A stretch of DNA of 8,810 nucleotides from assembly GCA_027065635.1 (NCBI GenBank), contig JAMONQ010000121.1, forward strand, positions 1 to 8,810, written 5' to 3'. The translations under genes were made by a program, and so were the position numbers. Position 1 is the stretch's first letter, and the number at the start of each line of letters is the position of its first letter. Shown piece after piece: positions 1 to 5,942 of the stretch. Source of the DNA: Campylobacterales bacterium (GTDB taxonomy: Bacteria; Campylobacterota; Campylobacteria; Campylobacterales; Hydrogenimonadaceae). Below the pieces are notes generated by a model, which made no database searches, was not told the DNA's origin, and saw nothing but the letters and a program-made list of their open reading frames with translations.

Positions 1-2
1 AT

Positions 3-167
3 CCCGGAATCGAATATCTGATAGGACACTACGAATATACCCGCTTTGAAAAGAGTAACCTGTGGCTCGAAAAAGATCCCGGCTACAGGACCGTAAAAAA
101 AGATCCCGGTGAGCGCTTCATGAAGTCGCTAAGGTCCGCATTTTCACAGCTGAAGTGTGAGCCGTGA
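3..167 (+). CDS. N-acetylmuramoyl-L-alanine amidase (AmpD / Amidase_2 family), 3' end only
   Basis: Only the last 54 codons are in the window; the gene starts upstream. The visible tail has IGHYEY near its start and KKDPGERFM about 25 residues later. In Amidase_2 (AmpD-like) enzymes a GH motif supplies a zinc-binding histidine, and a K-x-D-P-G motif supplies the catalytic lysine and a zinc-binding aspartate. Here these would be H9, K32 and D34 of the visible fragment. The family cleaves the bond between N-acetylmuramic acid and L-alanine, freeing the stem peptide from muropeptides or anhydro-muropeptides. The stop codon overlaps the GTG start of the next gene (GTGA), so the two are almost certainly co-transcribed and coupled. 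The dipeptide epimerase two genes on supports a recycling role. Whether the enzyme is cytosolic or exported cannot be judged, because the N-terminus is outside the window. Confidence 0.75.
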   Translation, partial: PGIEYLIGHYEYTRFEKSNLWLEKDPGYRTVKKDPGERFMKSLRSAFSQLKCEP

Positions 168-1300
168 TTTCATCGGGGATCATTTATCTGCTCACTATCG
201 CCGCGATTGCCGGAGTTTTCGGTATAGCGGAACGTTATGAGAGAACGAGCCGCTACTTCATCTATCTGCCGGCCATAGTTCTTGTCTATCTTTTTGCGAT
301 GGTCGCGGCTCAGGGCGGAGTGTGGCAAAAGAGCGAAGAGATTGAAAACGTTTATACGACAGCGAGAAACAACATTTTGCCGGCGATGCTCTTTTTGATG
401 CTTTTGCAGCTCGATCTTTCACGCTTCGTCGGACTCGGCAGATCCATGCTGATCGCCTATGTCGCGGCTACCCTCTCTATCGCTGTCGCGTTTGCCGCTG
501 TTTTTGCGATTTTTGGCTTCGGTGAAACGGAGGCGGGACTCTTCGGAGCCCTTTGCGGAAGCTGGATGGGCGGTACCGCCAATATGCTGGCCGTGGGCGG
601 CGCCCTCGGCGTAGACGAGGTACAGATGGGATATGCACTCGTCGTTGATGCCGTATGCTATACCTTCTGGGTCGTTTTTCTGCTATCTATCGTCCGGTTC
701 GCACCACGTTTTTCCAGCTGGAGCGGAGCGGCGGTATCGAGCAGCGAAGTCGCCGGTGAGATAGGGTGCTCTTGTACTATCGGGCCAAAACGCTACTGGC
801 TGCTGCTTGGAAGCGCTTTTTTTGTAGCGCTGCTTTCACAGACCATCGCGAACCATTTAGGCGGTCTCGGCACTACCGCGTGGACGGTTTTGATAGCTAC
901 CGTTTTGGGAATCGTCGGCTCCTTCATGCCCCTTTCCAGAATCAACGGATCCGCGGAACTCGCTTCGACGATGCTGCTGCTTCTTGTGGCACTCATAGGA
1001 TCCAGAGCCGACTTTTCGGACTTTGGATCCGTGCCGCTCTATGTGGCTGCCGGATTTTCCATTTTGTCGATTCATGCACTTTTGCTCGTGGCGGCAGCCA
1101 AACTCTTCAGGCTCGATCTCTTCAGTATAGCGGTGGCGTCGCTGGCGAATATCGGAGGAGTGGCTTCCGCGCCGGTATTGGCGGCGGCCTACGACAGGGC
1201 TCTTGTCGGGATAGCGGTTTTGATGGCTGTTGTCGGCTATCTGGTAGGAACGTTCGGAGGCCTTGGGGTGGGCTATCTTCTTCGGTGGCTTTGTGAATGA
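164..1300 (+). CDS. DUF819 family multi-pass membrane protein, putative permease
   Basis: A 378-residue, very hydrophobic protein starting at a GTG that overlaps the upstream amidase stop by 4 bases. Membrane segments are apparent at about residues 5-22, 31-50, 70-84, 93-119, 125-147, 155-178, 210-229, 236-256, 265-281, 290-312, 320-342 and 345-374. A soluble loop with two cysteines (C202, C204) lies near the middle. The motif GSWMGGTANML (132-142) recurs in related form as ANIGGVASAP (328-337), one copy in each half. This resembles the two-fold design of inverted-repeat secondary transporters and fits the DUF819 (YjcL-like) family, whose substrate I do not know. The protein sits between a muramoyl-alanine amidase and a dipeptide epimerase. 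I infer that it may move a murein-derived peptide or amino acid, but nothing in the sequence fixes the substrate or direction. The family call is firm; the function is a guess. Confidence 0.85.
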   Translation: MISSGIIYLLTIAAIAGVFGIAERYERTSRYFIYLPAIVLVYLFAMVAAQGGVWQKSEEIENVYTTARNNILPAMLFLMLLQLDLSRFVGLGRSMLIAYVAATLSIAVAFAAVFAIFGFGETEAGLFGALCGSWMGGTANMLAVGGALGVDEVQMGYALVVDAVCYTFWVVFLLSIVRFAPRFSSWSGAAVSSSEVAGEIGCSCTIGPKRYWLLLGSAFFVALLSQTIANHLGGLGTTAWTVLIATVLGIVGSFMPLSRINGSAELASTMLLLLVALIGSRADFSDFGSVPLYVAAGFSILSIHALLLVAAAKLFRLDLFSIAVASLANIGGVASAPVLAAAYDRALVGIAVLMAVVGYLVGTFGGLGVGYLLRWLCE

Positions 1301-1307
1301 GAAGAGT

Positions 1308-2387
1308 ATGGGTGTCAAAATAGTATCTTTCAGGATATCGAAAGTCGCCATACCGCTTGCAAAACCTTTCGTAACGGCGCTTCGCAGAGTGGAAGCGGTA
1401 GAGGCGGCCGCCATAGAACTGTATGACGTTTCCGCTCTTTGCGGCATCGGCGAAGCTCCCGGAAGCTTCGCCGTCACCGGGGAGACATTGGAGAGTATCG
1501 TGCGGACGATTGAAGAAAAGATCATGCCTCTATTGCTCTATCGGGACTTTCTTTCGCTGCAAGAGGCTCTGGAGGTTCTGTTTGGGTGTTGCGAGGGGAG
1601 CGGAAGCGCGAAAGCCGCAGTAGATATGGCTCTGCACGATTTGTGGTCAAAGCGTGTCGGTATAGACTCGATTCCATATCTCGCAGCAGAAGAGGTGGAG
1701 CTGGCAACCGATGTTACCATCAGTCTCGACAGGCCCGAGGTGATGGCTATGGATGCGCGCAAGGCGGTACAATGCGGATACGATATCCTGAAGGTGAAGG
1801 TAGGCGGCGGTGACGGACTCGATATTTTGAGGGTCGAGGCGGTAAGAGAGGCCGCCCCTTCGGCAAAAGTGCTGGTCGATGCGAATCAGGCGTGGAGCGA
1901 AGAGGAGGCCATGAGAGTAATCGAGGCGATCTCGCCGTTTGGCATAGAGCTTGTAGAACAGCCTGTTTTAGCCGATGAGATGGAGGGTATGCGGCGAATT
2001 ACGAAATCGAGTGAAATCCCGATTCTTGCGGATGAGAGCATATTCACGCTCGATGACGCCGTGCGGGTGATCGAGGGCGGGTGTGCAGATATGGTGAATG
2101 TCAAAGTGATGAAGTGCGGCGGTCTTTTCAAGGCGGCGGAGATCCTCTCGTGGTGTGAAGAGAACCGGATAGGCTGTATGATAGGGTCGATGCTGGAGTC
2201 TCCGCGAAGTATCGCGGCCGCGATGAGGCTTGCCGGACGATATGATAGTGTAGTCCGCTATATCGATCTGGATAGCCCGCTTCTTTACGAAAAACTGCCC
2301 GAATCGGCTCCGATGACGATATGGAAGAACCGCTTGAAACTGAAATCCCGGCAGGTCAAAAGGTCGCTACCGCCCATTCGGTTATGA
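1308..2387 (+). CDS. Dipeptide epimerase (L-Ala-D/L-Glu epimerase type), enolase superfamily
   Basis: A 359-residue protein of the muconate-lactonizing subgroup of the enolase superfamily. It should interconvert L-Ala-D-Glu and L-Ala-L-Glu in the cytoplasm, so murein dipeptides can enter normal amino-acid metabolism. The capping domain covers about 1-125 and the barrel about 130-345. Visible catalytic residues are the KxK pair K162/K164 (ILKVKVGG), metal ligands D191 (VDANQ), E217 (LVEQP) and D242 (ADES), and the opposite base K266 (VNVKVMK). IDLDSPLL provides D320 and D322, the DxD that in characterised Ala-Glu epimerases binds the substrate amino group. ATG 1308 is chosen because GAGAAG precedes it at 1299-1304 and the protein then starts at the usual KIVSF strand. 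GTG 1293 or TTG 1263 would add residues from inside the DUF819 gene. The spacer to that gene is 7 bases. The last ten codons overlap the convergent yeiH gene. Specificity for another dipeptide is possible. Confidence 0.88.
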   Translation: MGVKIVSFRISKVAIPLAKPFVTALRRVEAVEAAAIELYDVSALCGIGEAPGSFAVTGETLESIVRTIEEKIMPLLLYRDFLSLQEALEVLFGCCEGSGSAKAAVDMALHDLWSKRVGIDSIPYLAAEEVELATDVTISLDRPEVMAMDARKAVQCGYDILKVKVGGGDGLDILRVEAVREAAPSAKVLVDANQAWSEEEAMRVIEAISPFGIELVEQPVLADEMEGMRRITKSSEIPILADESIFTLDDAVRVIEGGCADMVNVKVMKCGGLFKAAEILSWCEENRIGCMIGSMLESPRSIAAAMRLAGRYDSVVRYIDLDSPLLYEKLPESAPMTIWKNRLKLKSRQVKRSLPPIRL

Positions 2388-3393
2388 AATATCCTCCGAC
2401 AAGAAGCCATACGAACATCAAGAGGGCCAGAAGTATCGGCTTGATACCGGCCTGCTTGAACTTGGCGGCATTGGTCTCCATGCCGAGTGCGGTCATCGCC
2501 ATAGTCAGCATGAAGGTATCTATCTCGTTTATATCGGCTACGACGGTTTCGGGTATGATATGCAGCGAGTTGATGCCGCTCATGACTACAAACCATACGG
2601 CGAACCATGGAATCACGAGCTTCACTTTTCCGGCTTCGGCGCCGCTCTTTCTCGCCGCGGACGAGATTATGATTCCCAAAATTATCAGTACCGGGGCTAT
2701 CATCATGACCCGTGTCATCTTTACGATTATCGCATCGTCCGCCGCTATACCGCCGACCGCATCGCCGGCTGCGACGACCTGTGCCACCTCATGGACCGTC
2801 CCTCCGACATAGATGCCGTAGGCGGCCGGATCCATATCGAGGATTCCGCTTTTGTAGAGCATGGGGTACAAAAACATCGAAATGGTTCCAAAGAGCACTA
2901 CCGTTCCGACCGCTACGGCGCTTTTGTGCGGTTCCGCTTTCAGGACCGGCTCTGTAGCCAGCACGGCAGCTGCGCCGCATATCGAGCTTCCTGCCGCCGT
3001 GAGCACCGAGGTATCGCGATCGAGCCTGAACAGTTTCATCCCCGCCCAGCTGCCAAGAAGAATAGTGGTGGTGAGCATGACGACGGAGACCACCAGCCCC
3101 GCGGTACCTACCTCCATGATCTGCTGGAAGGTGATGCGAAAGCCGTAGAATATGATAGCGAGTCTTAGTAGCTGTTTTGCCGAAAACACTATGCCCGGCA
3201 CCCACTCTTTTGGAAGCTGGTTGCGCAGTGTGTTGGCGTAGAACATGCCGAGTATGATACCTATGATCAGAGGGCTTATCGCCAACTGCTTTATAAAACC
3301 TATTTGTGAAATCTGAATCGCGGCTACGGCGAAAAGCGCCACGAAAAGGATACCGTTTAGCGTATAGCGAATATTCTCTTTTGAAAAAGCCAT
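2356..3393 (-). CDS. yeiH: YeiH/UPF0324 family putative sulfate exporter (membrane protein)
   Basis: A 345-residue integral membrane protein of the YeiH/YadS (UPF0324, conserved hypothetical 698) family. Database names call it a putative sulfate exporter, but that function is weakly established. About ten hydrophobic segments are apparent. Signature motifs are GSSICGAAAVLAT (135-147), YVGGTVHEVAQVVAAG (195-210), the charged VKMTRVMMIAP (224-234) and TALGMETN (301-308). The length is normal. ATG 3393 has a good ribosome binding site, AAGGAG, 4 bases upstream. The gene is divergent from a LysR regulator, the arrangement of yeiH with yeiE in Escherichia coli, where YeiE has been linked to sulfite stress. 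A similar pair, as I recall, is Cj0999c/Cj1000 in Campylobacter jejuni. The 3' end overlaps the convergent epimerase by 32 bases, and no terminator hairpin is visible between them. The family is confident; the exported ion is not known. Confidence 0.88.
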   Translation of the reverse strand: MAFSKENIRYTLNGILFVALFAVAAIQISQIGFIKQLAISPLIIGIILGMFYANTLRNQLPKEWVPGIVFSAKQLLRLAIIFYGFRITFQQIMEVGTAGLVVSVVMLTTTILLGSWAGMKLFRLDRDTSVLTAAGSSICGAAAVLATEPVLKAEPHKSAVAVGTVVLFGTISMFLYPMLYKSGILDMDPAAYGIYVGGTVHEVAQVVAAGDAVGGIAADDAIIVKMTRVMMIAPVLIILGIIISSAARKSGAEAGKVKLVIPWFAVWFVVMSGINSLHIIPETVVADINEIDTFMLTMAMTALGMETNAAKFKQAGIKPILLALLMFVWLLVGGYFITEWAVATF

Positions 3394-3397
3394 GAGT

Positions 3398-3403
3398 CTC
3401 CTT
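3398..3403 (-). promoter_or_regulatory. Ribosome binding site of yeiH
   Basis: On the minus strand AAGGAG lies 4 bases before ATG 3393, within AAAAAAGGAGACTC. It supports this ATG as the start. Confidence 0.65.
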
Positions 3404-3428
3404 TTTTGGTATCTGGTAGCGAAACTGA

Positions 3429-3458
3429 AGTATAACCTTAAATCGTCATTTTAGTATA
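3429..3458 (-). promoter_or_regulatory. Candidate yeiH promoter region with two TATACT -10 hexamers
   Basis: The minus strand has TATACT at 3434-3429 and again at 3458-3453, both one mismatch from TATAAT. No TTGACA-like box lies at the right distance. This is common in Campylobacterota, where sigma-70 promoters depend on the -10 box and upstream T-rich periodicity; a T-rich run lies just upstream of the distal copy. Which copy is used cannot be decided from sequence. Confidence 0.35.
3437..3454. promoter_or_regulatory. Imperfect palindrome, candidate LysR-family operator
   Basis: CTTAAAT-CGTC-ATTTTAG has 7-base arms with one mismatch. It lies between the divergent yeiH and lysR genes and touches the distal yeiH -10 box. 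LysR regulators usually bind AT-rich dyads in such spacers. However, it is not a clean T-N11-A box, and chance dyads are frequent in AT-rich DNA. Confidence 0.3.
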
Positions 3459-3486
3459 AAAAAAACAATAAGTAAAATAAAATAGA

Positions 3487-3497
3487 TATGATACAAT
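3487..3497 (+). promoter_or_regulatory. Candidate -10 region of the lysR gene
   Basis: TATGAT (3487-3492) and the overlapping TACAAT (3492-3497) are each one mismatch from TATAAT, in a very AT-rich stretch about 35-40 bases before the GTG start. No clear -35 box is seen. A small perfect dyad, AATTC-ATTGA-GAATT, follows at 3503-3517 and could be an autoregulatory site. Confidence 0.4.
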
Positions 3498-3517
3498 GAT
3501 AAAATTCATTGAGAATT

Positions 3518-3524
3518 GAGGGGG
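3518..3524 (+). promoter_or_regulatory. Ribosome binding site that fixes the lysR start
   Basis: GAGGGGG ends 5 bases before GTG 3530. The upstream in-frame TTG at 3509 would place this purine run inside the coding sequence, so GTG 3530 is preferred. Confidence 0.6.
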
Positions 3525-3529
3525 CTGTC

Positions 3530-4432
3530 GTGAAAATTTCTATTCGTCAGATGGAGATATTTCTTGAAGTGGCGCAGGTCGGGCATCTGACTAAAGTGGC
3601 CCAAAAGCTTGGGCTTAGCCAGTCAGCCGTCTCCATGTCCATAAAAGAGCTCGAAAACATAATAGGATACAAGCTTTTCGACCGTATAAACAAGAAACTC
3701 GTACTGAATGAAAAGGGACGGGCTTTTGCCGAGGCTATCGCGCCTCTTGTTTCCAAACTCGAAGATATCGAAGAGGAGTTTAAAAACGACGAGAACAGCG
3801 GAGAGCTTCTCGTGGGTGTCAGCACCACGATAGCCGACTACCTGATCCCTCCTATCATTTGCGACTACATGAAGTCGTTTCCCAATGTCAAAATCAAGCT
3901 AAAAGTCGGAAACACTCGTGACATCGTGCATATGATAGAGGCAGGTAGCGTGGATATCGGGTTTGTAGAGGGAAATGTCGACTCCACGGCGATCAAGCAG
4001 GAGATAGTCGGTCTGGACGAGCTTGTAGTCGTCACCGGAAACAAGAAGTTTGCCGAAAACGAAGAGGGGTACTATATCGATACGCTGCTCGACAAACCCT
4101 GGATATTGCGTGAAGAGGGCTCGGGTACCCGTGAAGTATTCCTGACCCATCTTGGCGAGCTCTCCGCGCAGGTAAACCTTTTTATGGAGCTTGGACATCC
4201 GGAATCCATAAAGAATATGTTGATTCAAAGCGGCAGCTGTTTTAGCTGTCTGCCGCGAGTCAGTGTCATGAAGGAGCTCGAGCGCGAAGAGCTTTTCGAG
4301 GTGAAGATCAAAAAGATGAGGTTCGAACGCCACTTCCTTCTGATCTACCATAAGGACAAGTACAAAACGACCCTTCTGAATAAATTTATCTACTTCGTCA
4401 GGATGCAGTTAGGAAAGATTCTTCAGCGCTGA
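3530..4432 (+). CDS. LysR-type transcriptional regulator, YeiE-like
   Basis: A 300-residue regulator of typical LysR length. The winged helix-turn-helix covers about 1-62, with the recognition region TKVAQKLGLSQSAVSMSIKE at 21-40. A linker helix follows to about 88, then a periplasmic-binding-like effector domain from 91 (ELLVGVSTTIADYLIP) to the end. REEGSGTRE (194-202) is the anion-pocket-like stretch typical of the CysB/YeiE side of the family. GTG 3530 gives the normal N-terminus, KISIRQMEIFLEVAQ. The gene is divergent from yeiH, which it most likely controls along with itself. Two cysteines, C237 and C240, form a CxxC in the effector domain; C111 is the only other cysteine. The end overlaps convergent mobA by 24 bases. 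The family is certain. The YeiE assignment rests on the neighbour and general resemblance; the inducer is unknown. Confidence 0.92.
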   Translation: MKISIRQMEIFLEVAQVGHLTKVAQKLGLSQSAVSMSIKELENIIGYKLFDRINKKLVLNEKGRAFAEAIAPLVSKLEDIEEEFKNDENSGELLVGVSTTIADYLIPPIICDYMKSFPNVKIKLKVGNTRDIVHMIEAGSVDIGFVEGNVDSTAIKQEIVGLDELVVVTGNKKFAENEEGYYIDTLLDKPWILREEGSGTREVFLTHLGELSAQVNLFMELGHPESIKNMLIQSGSCFSCLPRVSVMKELEREELFEVKIKKMRFERHFLLIYHKDKYKTTLLNKFIYFVRMQLGKILQR

Positions 4433-4990
4433 GGCGTACTCTTCCGGACGATTTATATTGAAAAACGGATCGTCGAAGGGAAAGTCGACATAACGGGTAT
4501 TTGCCGCTTCGAGGATATCCATGAGGCGGTATTTGCCCTCTTCGGCACTCTTTTGAATATATGGGAGAATGGAGCGGTTGTATATTGCGCACATGGGATG
4601 GACGCCTCCCGGAGTCTTTGCCACGACCGCATCCAGGGTTCTGTTTTTCGCCGCGTCTGTCAGACGGGAGATCTCTTCGACCCCTACAAAAGGGATATCA
4701 ACACCGAGCACAAACGCCATATCCTCCTCAAGCACATCGAATATCCGCAAGAGTCCGGCGGTCGGAGCGTAGATCTTTTTGTCCGGATCGTCCAGGATCA
4801 TGGGAGCTTCGAACGGAAACTTCTCCTGTTTGGTGCTTAGGTATACTCTTTTAAAATGCGGTTTCAGGCGCCGGTATTGAAACTCGGCAAGTGTCGAAAA
4901 GCCGCAAAACGGCAGTAGAGACTTGTCCCTTCCCATGCGGGAGCTTTTGCCGCCGGCGAATATTACGCACGGAATATCGAAGCGTTTCAT
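4409..4990 (-). CDS. mobA: Molybdenum cofactor guanylyltransferase MobA
   Basis: A 193-residue cytoplasmic nucleotidyltransferase that joins GTP to Mo-molybdopterin to make the guanine dinucleotide form, used by DMSO-reductase-family enzymes such as periplasmic nitrate reductase and formate dehydrogenase. Visible motifs are the nucleotide-binding loop FAGGKSSRMGRDKSLLPF (11-28), the metal-binding GVDIPF (96-101, D98), HPMCAIYN (131-138) and FFNINRPEEYA (177-187). All fit MobA at normal length. ATG 4990 lies 2 bases after the stop of the upstream HDOD gene, and no clear ribosome binding site precedes it. Translation is therefore probably coupled to that gene. The 3' end overlaps the convergent lysR gene by 24 bases. 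In C. jejuni, as I recall, mobA neighbours the NFACT gene, and an NFACT gene is also nearby here, so the neighbourhood may be partly conserved. Confidence 0.9.
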   Translation of the reverse strand: MKRFDIPCVIFAGGKSSRMGRDKSLLPFCGFSTLAEFQYRRLKPHFKRVYLSTKQEKFPFEAPMILDDPDKKIYAPTAGLLRIFDVLEEDMAFVLGVDIPFVGVEEISRLTDAAKNRTLDAVVAKTPGGVHPMCAIYNRSILPYIQKSAEEGKYRLMDILEAANTRYVDFPFDDPFFNINRPEEYASALKNLS

Positions 4991-4992
4991 GA

Positions 4993-5799
4993 TCAGAGAT
5001 TCAGTACCGCATTGAGAGCCGATTCGAAAGGAGCCTCTTTTAGCTCGTAGGCTTCGATCAGTTCATACGCCTTCTTGATTTGGGCATCCTCCATTTTGCC
5101 GTCCGTGCCGGCAACGGTTTTTGCGACATGTAGATATTTCGCTCCTTTGAGAGTCTCTTCGTCTGCCGCATCTTCCGGGGCATCAGCGAATCTGACAAGA
5201 TGCACAAGATCCGAAGAGAAGTGCCATTTGTGAAAGAGTGTGGCGGCGACATCGCAGCTTCTGCTTCCGCACAACTCCTTTTCGGCAGCCTCTTTGCCGC
5301 TATTTTGAAGCAGCTCTTTGAATCTCTCTTCGAGTCCCCGTTTTTGCAGGTAGTGGCTGATCACAACCTCTCCGATATCCGAAAGAAAAGCCGCCAGCCC
5401 CACCGTACCCAGAAGCGATCTGTCCTCTTTTGCCAGCCAGCGGTTGATCAGGGCGCTGACCACCTCGACCCGTTTTGCATAATCGGCCGCACCTATTCCG
5501 TACGGGGAGACATCGATGGGAACCGCGGAGGTAGCCGCCAGATGGATAGCGAAGTTTCGTACCGTCTCTTTGCCAAGAAGCGATACCGCCTGCTGGATCG
5601 TCGTCACTTCACGGCTCAGGCCGTATAGGGGGGAGTTTGCCAGTTTGAGGATATTCGCCGTCATGGCCGGATCGCTCTCTATAGCCTTGGCCATCTGGGC
5701 CACCGAACTCTCCTTATCCGCATACAGCTGTTCGATAGCTCCTATCGACTCGGGCAGCATCGGAATATGTTCGATCTCTTCTATGAGCTCTTTTCGCAT
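4993..5799 (-). CDS. HDOD domain protein (degenerate HD signalling domain)
   Basis: A 268-residue protein that is almost entirely one HDOD domain (about residues 8-210). It begins HIPMLPESIGAIEQL and contains ESDPAMTANILKLANSPLYG (41-60), the hallmark of the family. HDOD proteins are HD-superfamily relatives without the full metal-binding set; they are scaffolds or regulators in signalling, motility and stress, and catalysis has not been established for them. Here the position usually occupied by the HD pair reads LSDIGE, with serine for histidine. There is no GGDEF, EAL or receiver domain, so any signal must come from a partner. ATG 5799 is preferred over ATG 5805 because AAAGG lies 7 bases before it and only 1 base before the other. 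The gene is 2 bases upstream of mobA and about 140 bases after leuC, with a hairpin between. Its target is unknown. Confidence 0.85.
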   Translation of the reverse strand: MRKELIEEIEHIPMLPESIGAIEQLYADKESSVAQMAKAIESDPAMTANILKLANSPLYGLSREVTTIQQAVSLLGKETVRNFAIHLAATSAVPIDVSPYGIGAADYAKRVEVVSALINRWLAKEDRSLLGTVGLAAFLSDIGEVVISHYLQKRGLEERFKELLQNSGKEAAEKELCGSRSCDVAATLFHKWHFSSDLVHLVRFADAPEDAADEETLKGAKYLHVAKTVAGTDGKMEDAQIKKAYELIEAYELKEAPFESALNAVLNL

Positions 5800-5806
5800 T
5801 GTCATA

Positions 5807-5811
5807 CCTTT
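5807..5811 (-). promoter_or_regulatory. Ribosome binding site that decides the HDOD start
   Basis: On the minus strand AAAGG is followed by T-ATG-ACA-ATG. The spacing is 1 base to the first ATG (5805) and 7 bases to the second (5799). The second ATG is therefore the likely initiator. Confidence 0.55.
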
Positions 5812-5883
5812 GTTCTTGTTTGTTTTTGGCTGTAAATGTAGTATCGGACGGGACGCGATTTTTTTGAGCCCAAAGAAGATCGG

Positions 5884-5930
5884 CGGGCGCCTTTATGCAC
5901 TCGCGCCGCAACGAGAGTGCAAAGCGCCCG
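5884..5930 (-). terminator. Strong imperfect hairpin after leuC, possible terminator or mRNA end
   Basis: Perfect 7-base outer arms CGGGCGC (5884-5890) and GCGCCCG (5924-5930) enclose perfect 7-base inner arms TGCACTC (5896-5902) and GAGTGCA (5915-5921). A few unpaired bases lie between the two stems. Beyond a G-A mismatch (5903/5914) two more pairs form around a 6-base loop. It begins 12 bases past the leuC stop. The sequence after it on the minus strand has scattered Ts but no solid U-run, so it may be a weak terminator, a 3' end stabiliser, or a processing site separating leuC from the HDOD-mobA pair. Confidence 0.45.
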
Positions 5931-5942
5931 AAGAGATTGTGG

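Noticed and set aside
70..109. Direct repeat AAAAAGATCCCGG at 70-82 and 97-109.
   Set aside because: Both copies encode KDPG inside the amidase tail; this is explained by coding and is too short to be a functional repeat.
857..1525. A 222-codon minus-strand frame opposite the DUF819 and epimerase genes.
   Set aside because: It crosses the junction of two well-supported genes, is low in complexity (rich in Arg, Ser, His, Gln), and resembles no protein family.
2560..3168. A 202-codon plus-strand frame opposite yeiH.
   Set aside because: Its composition is dominated by Arg, His, Asp and Tyr and lacks any motif. The opposite strand has clear YeiH signatures.
4234..4249. Short inverted and direct repeat of AGCTGT inside the LysR gene.
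   Set aside because: It is explained by the two Ser-Cys codon pairs around the CxxC and is not in a regulatory position.
2356..4990. A sulfite-oxidation system linking YeiH, YeiE-like regulator and MobA, because some sulfite dehydrogenases are molybdoenzymes.
   Set aside because: Those enzymes use a molybdopterin form that does not need MobA, mobA is convergent rather than co-transcribed, and no sulfite dehydrogenase gene is present.
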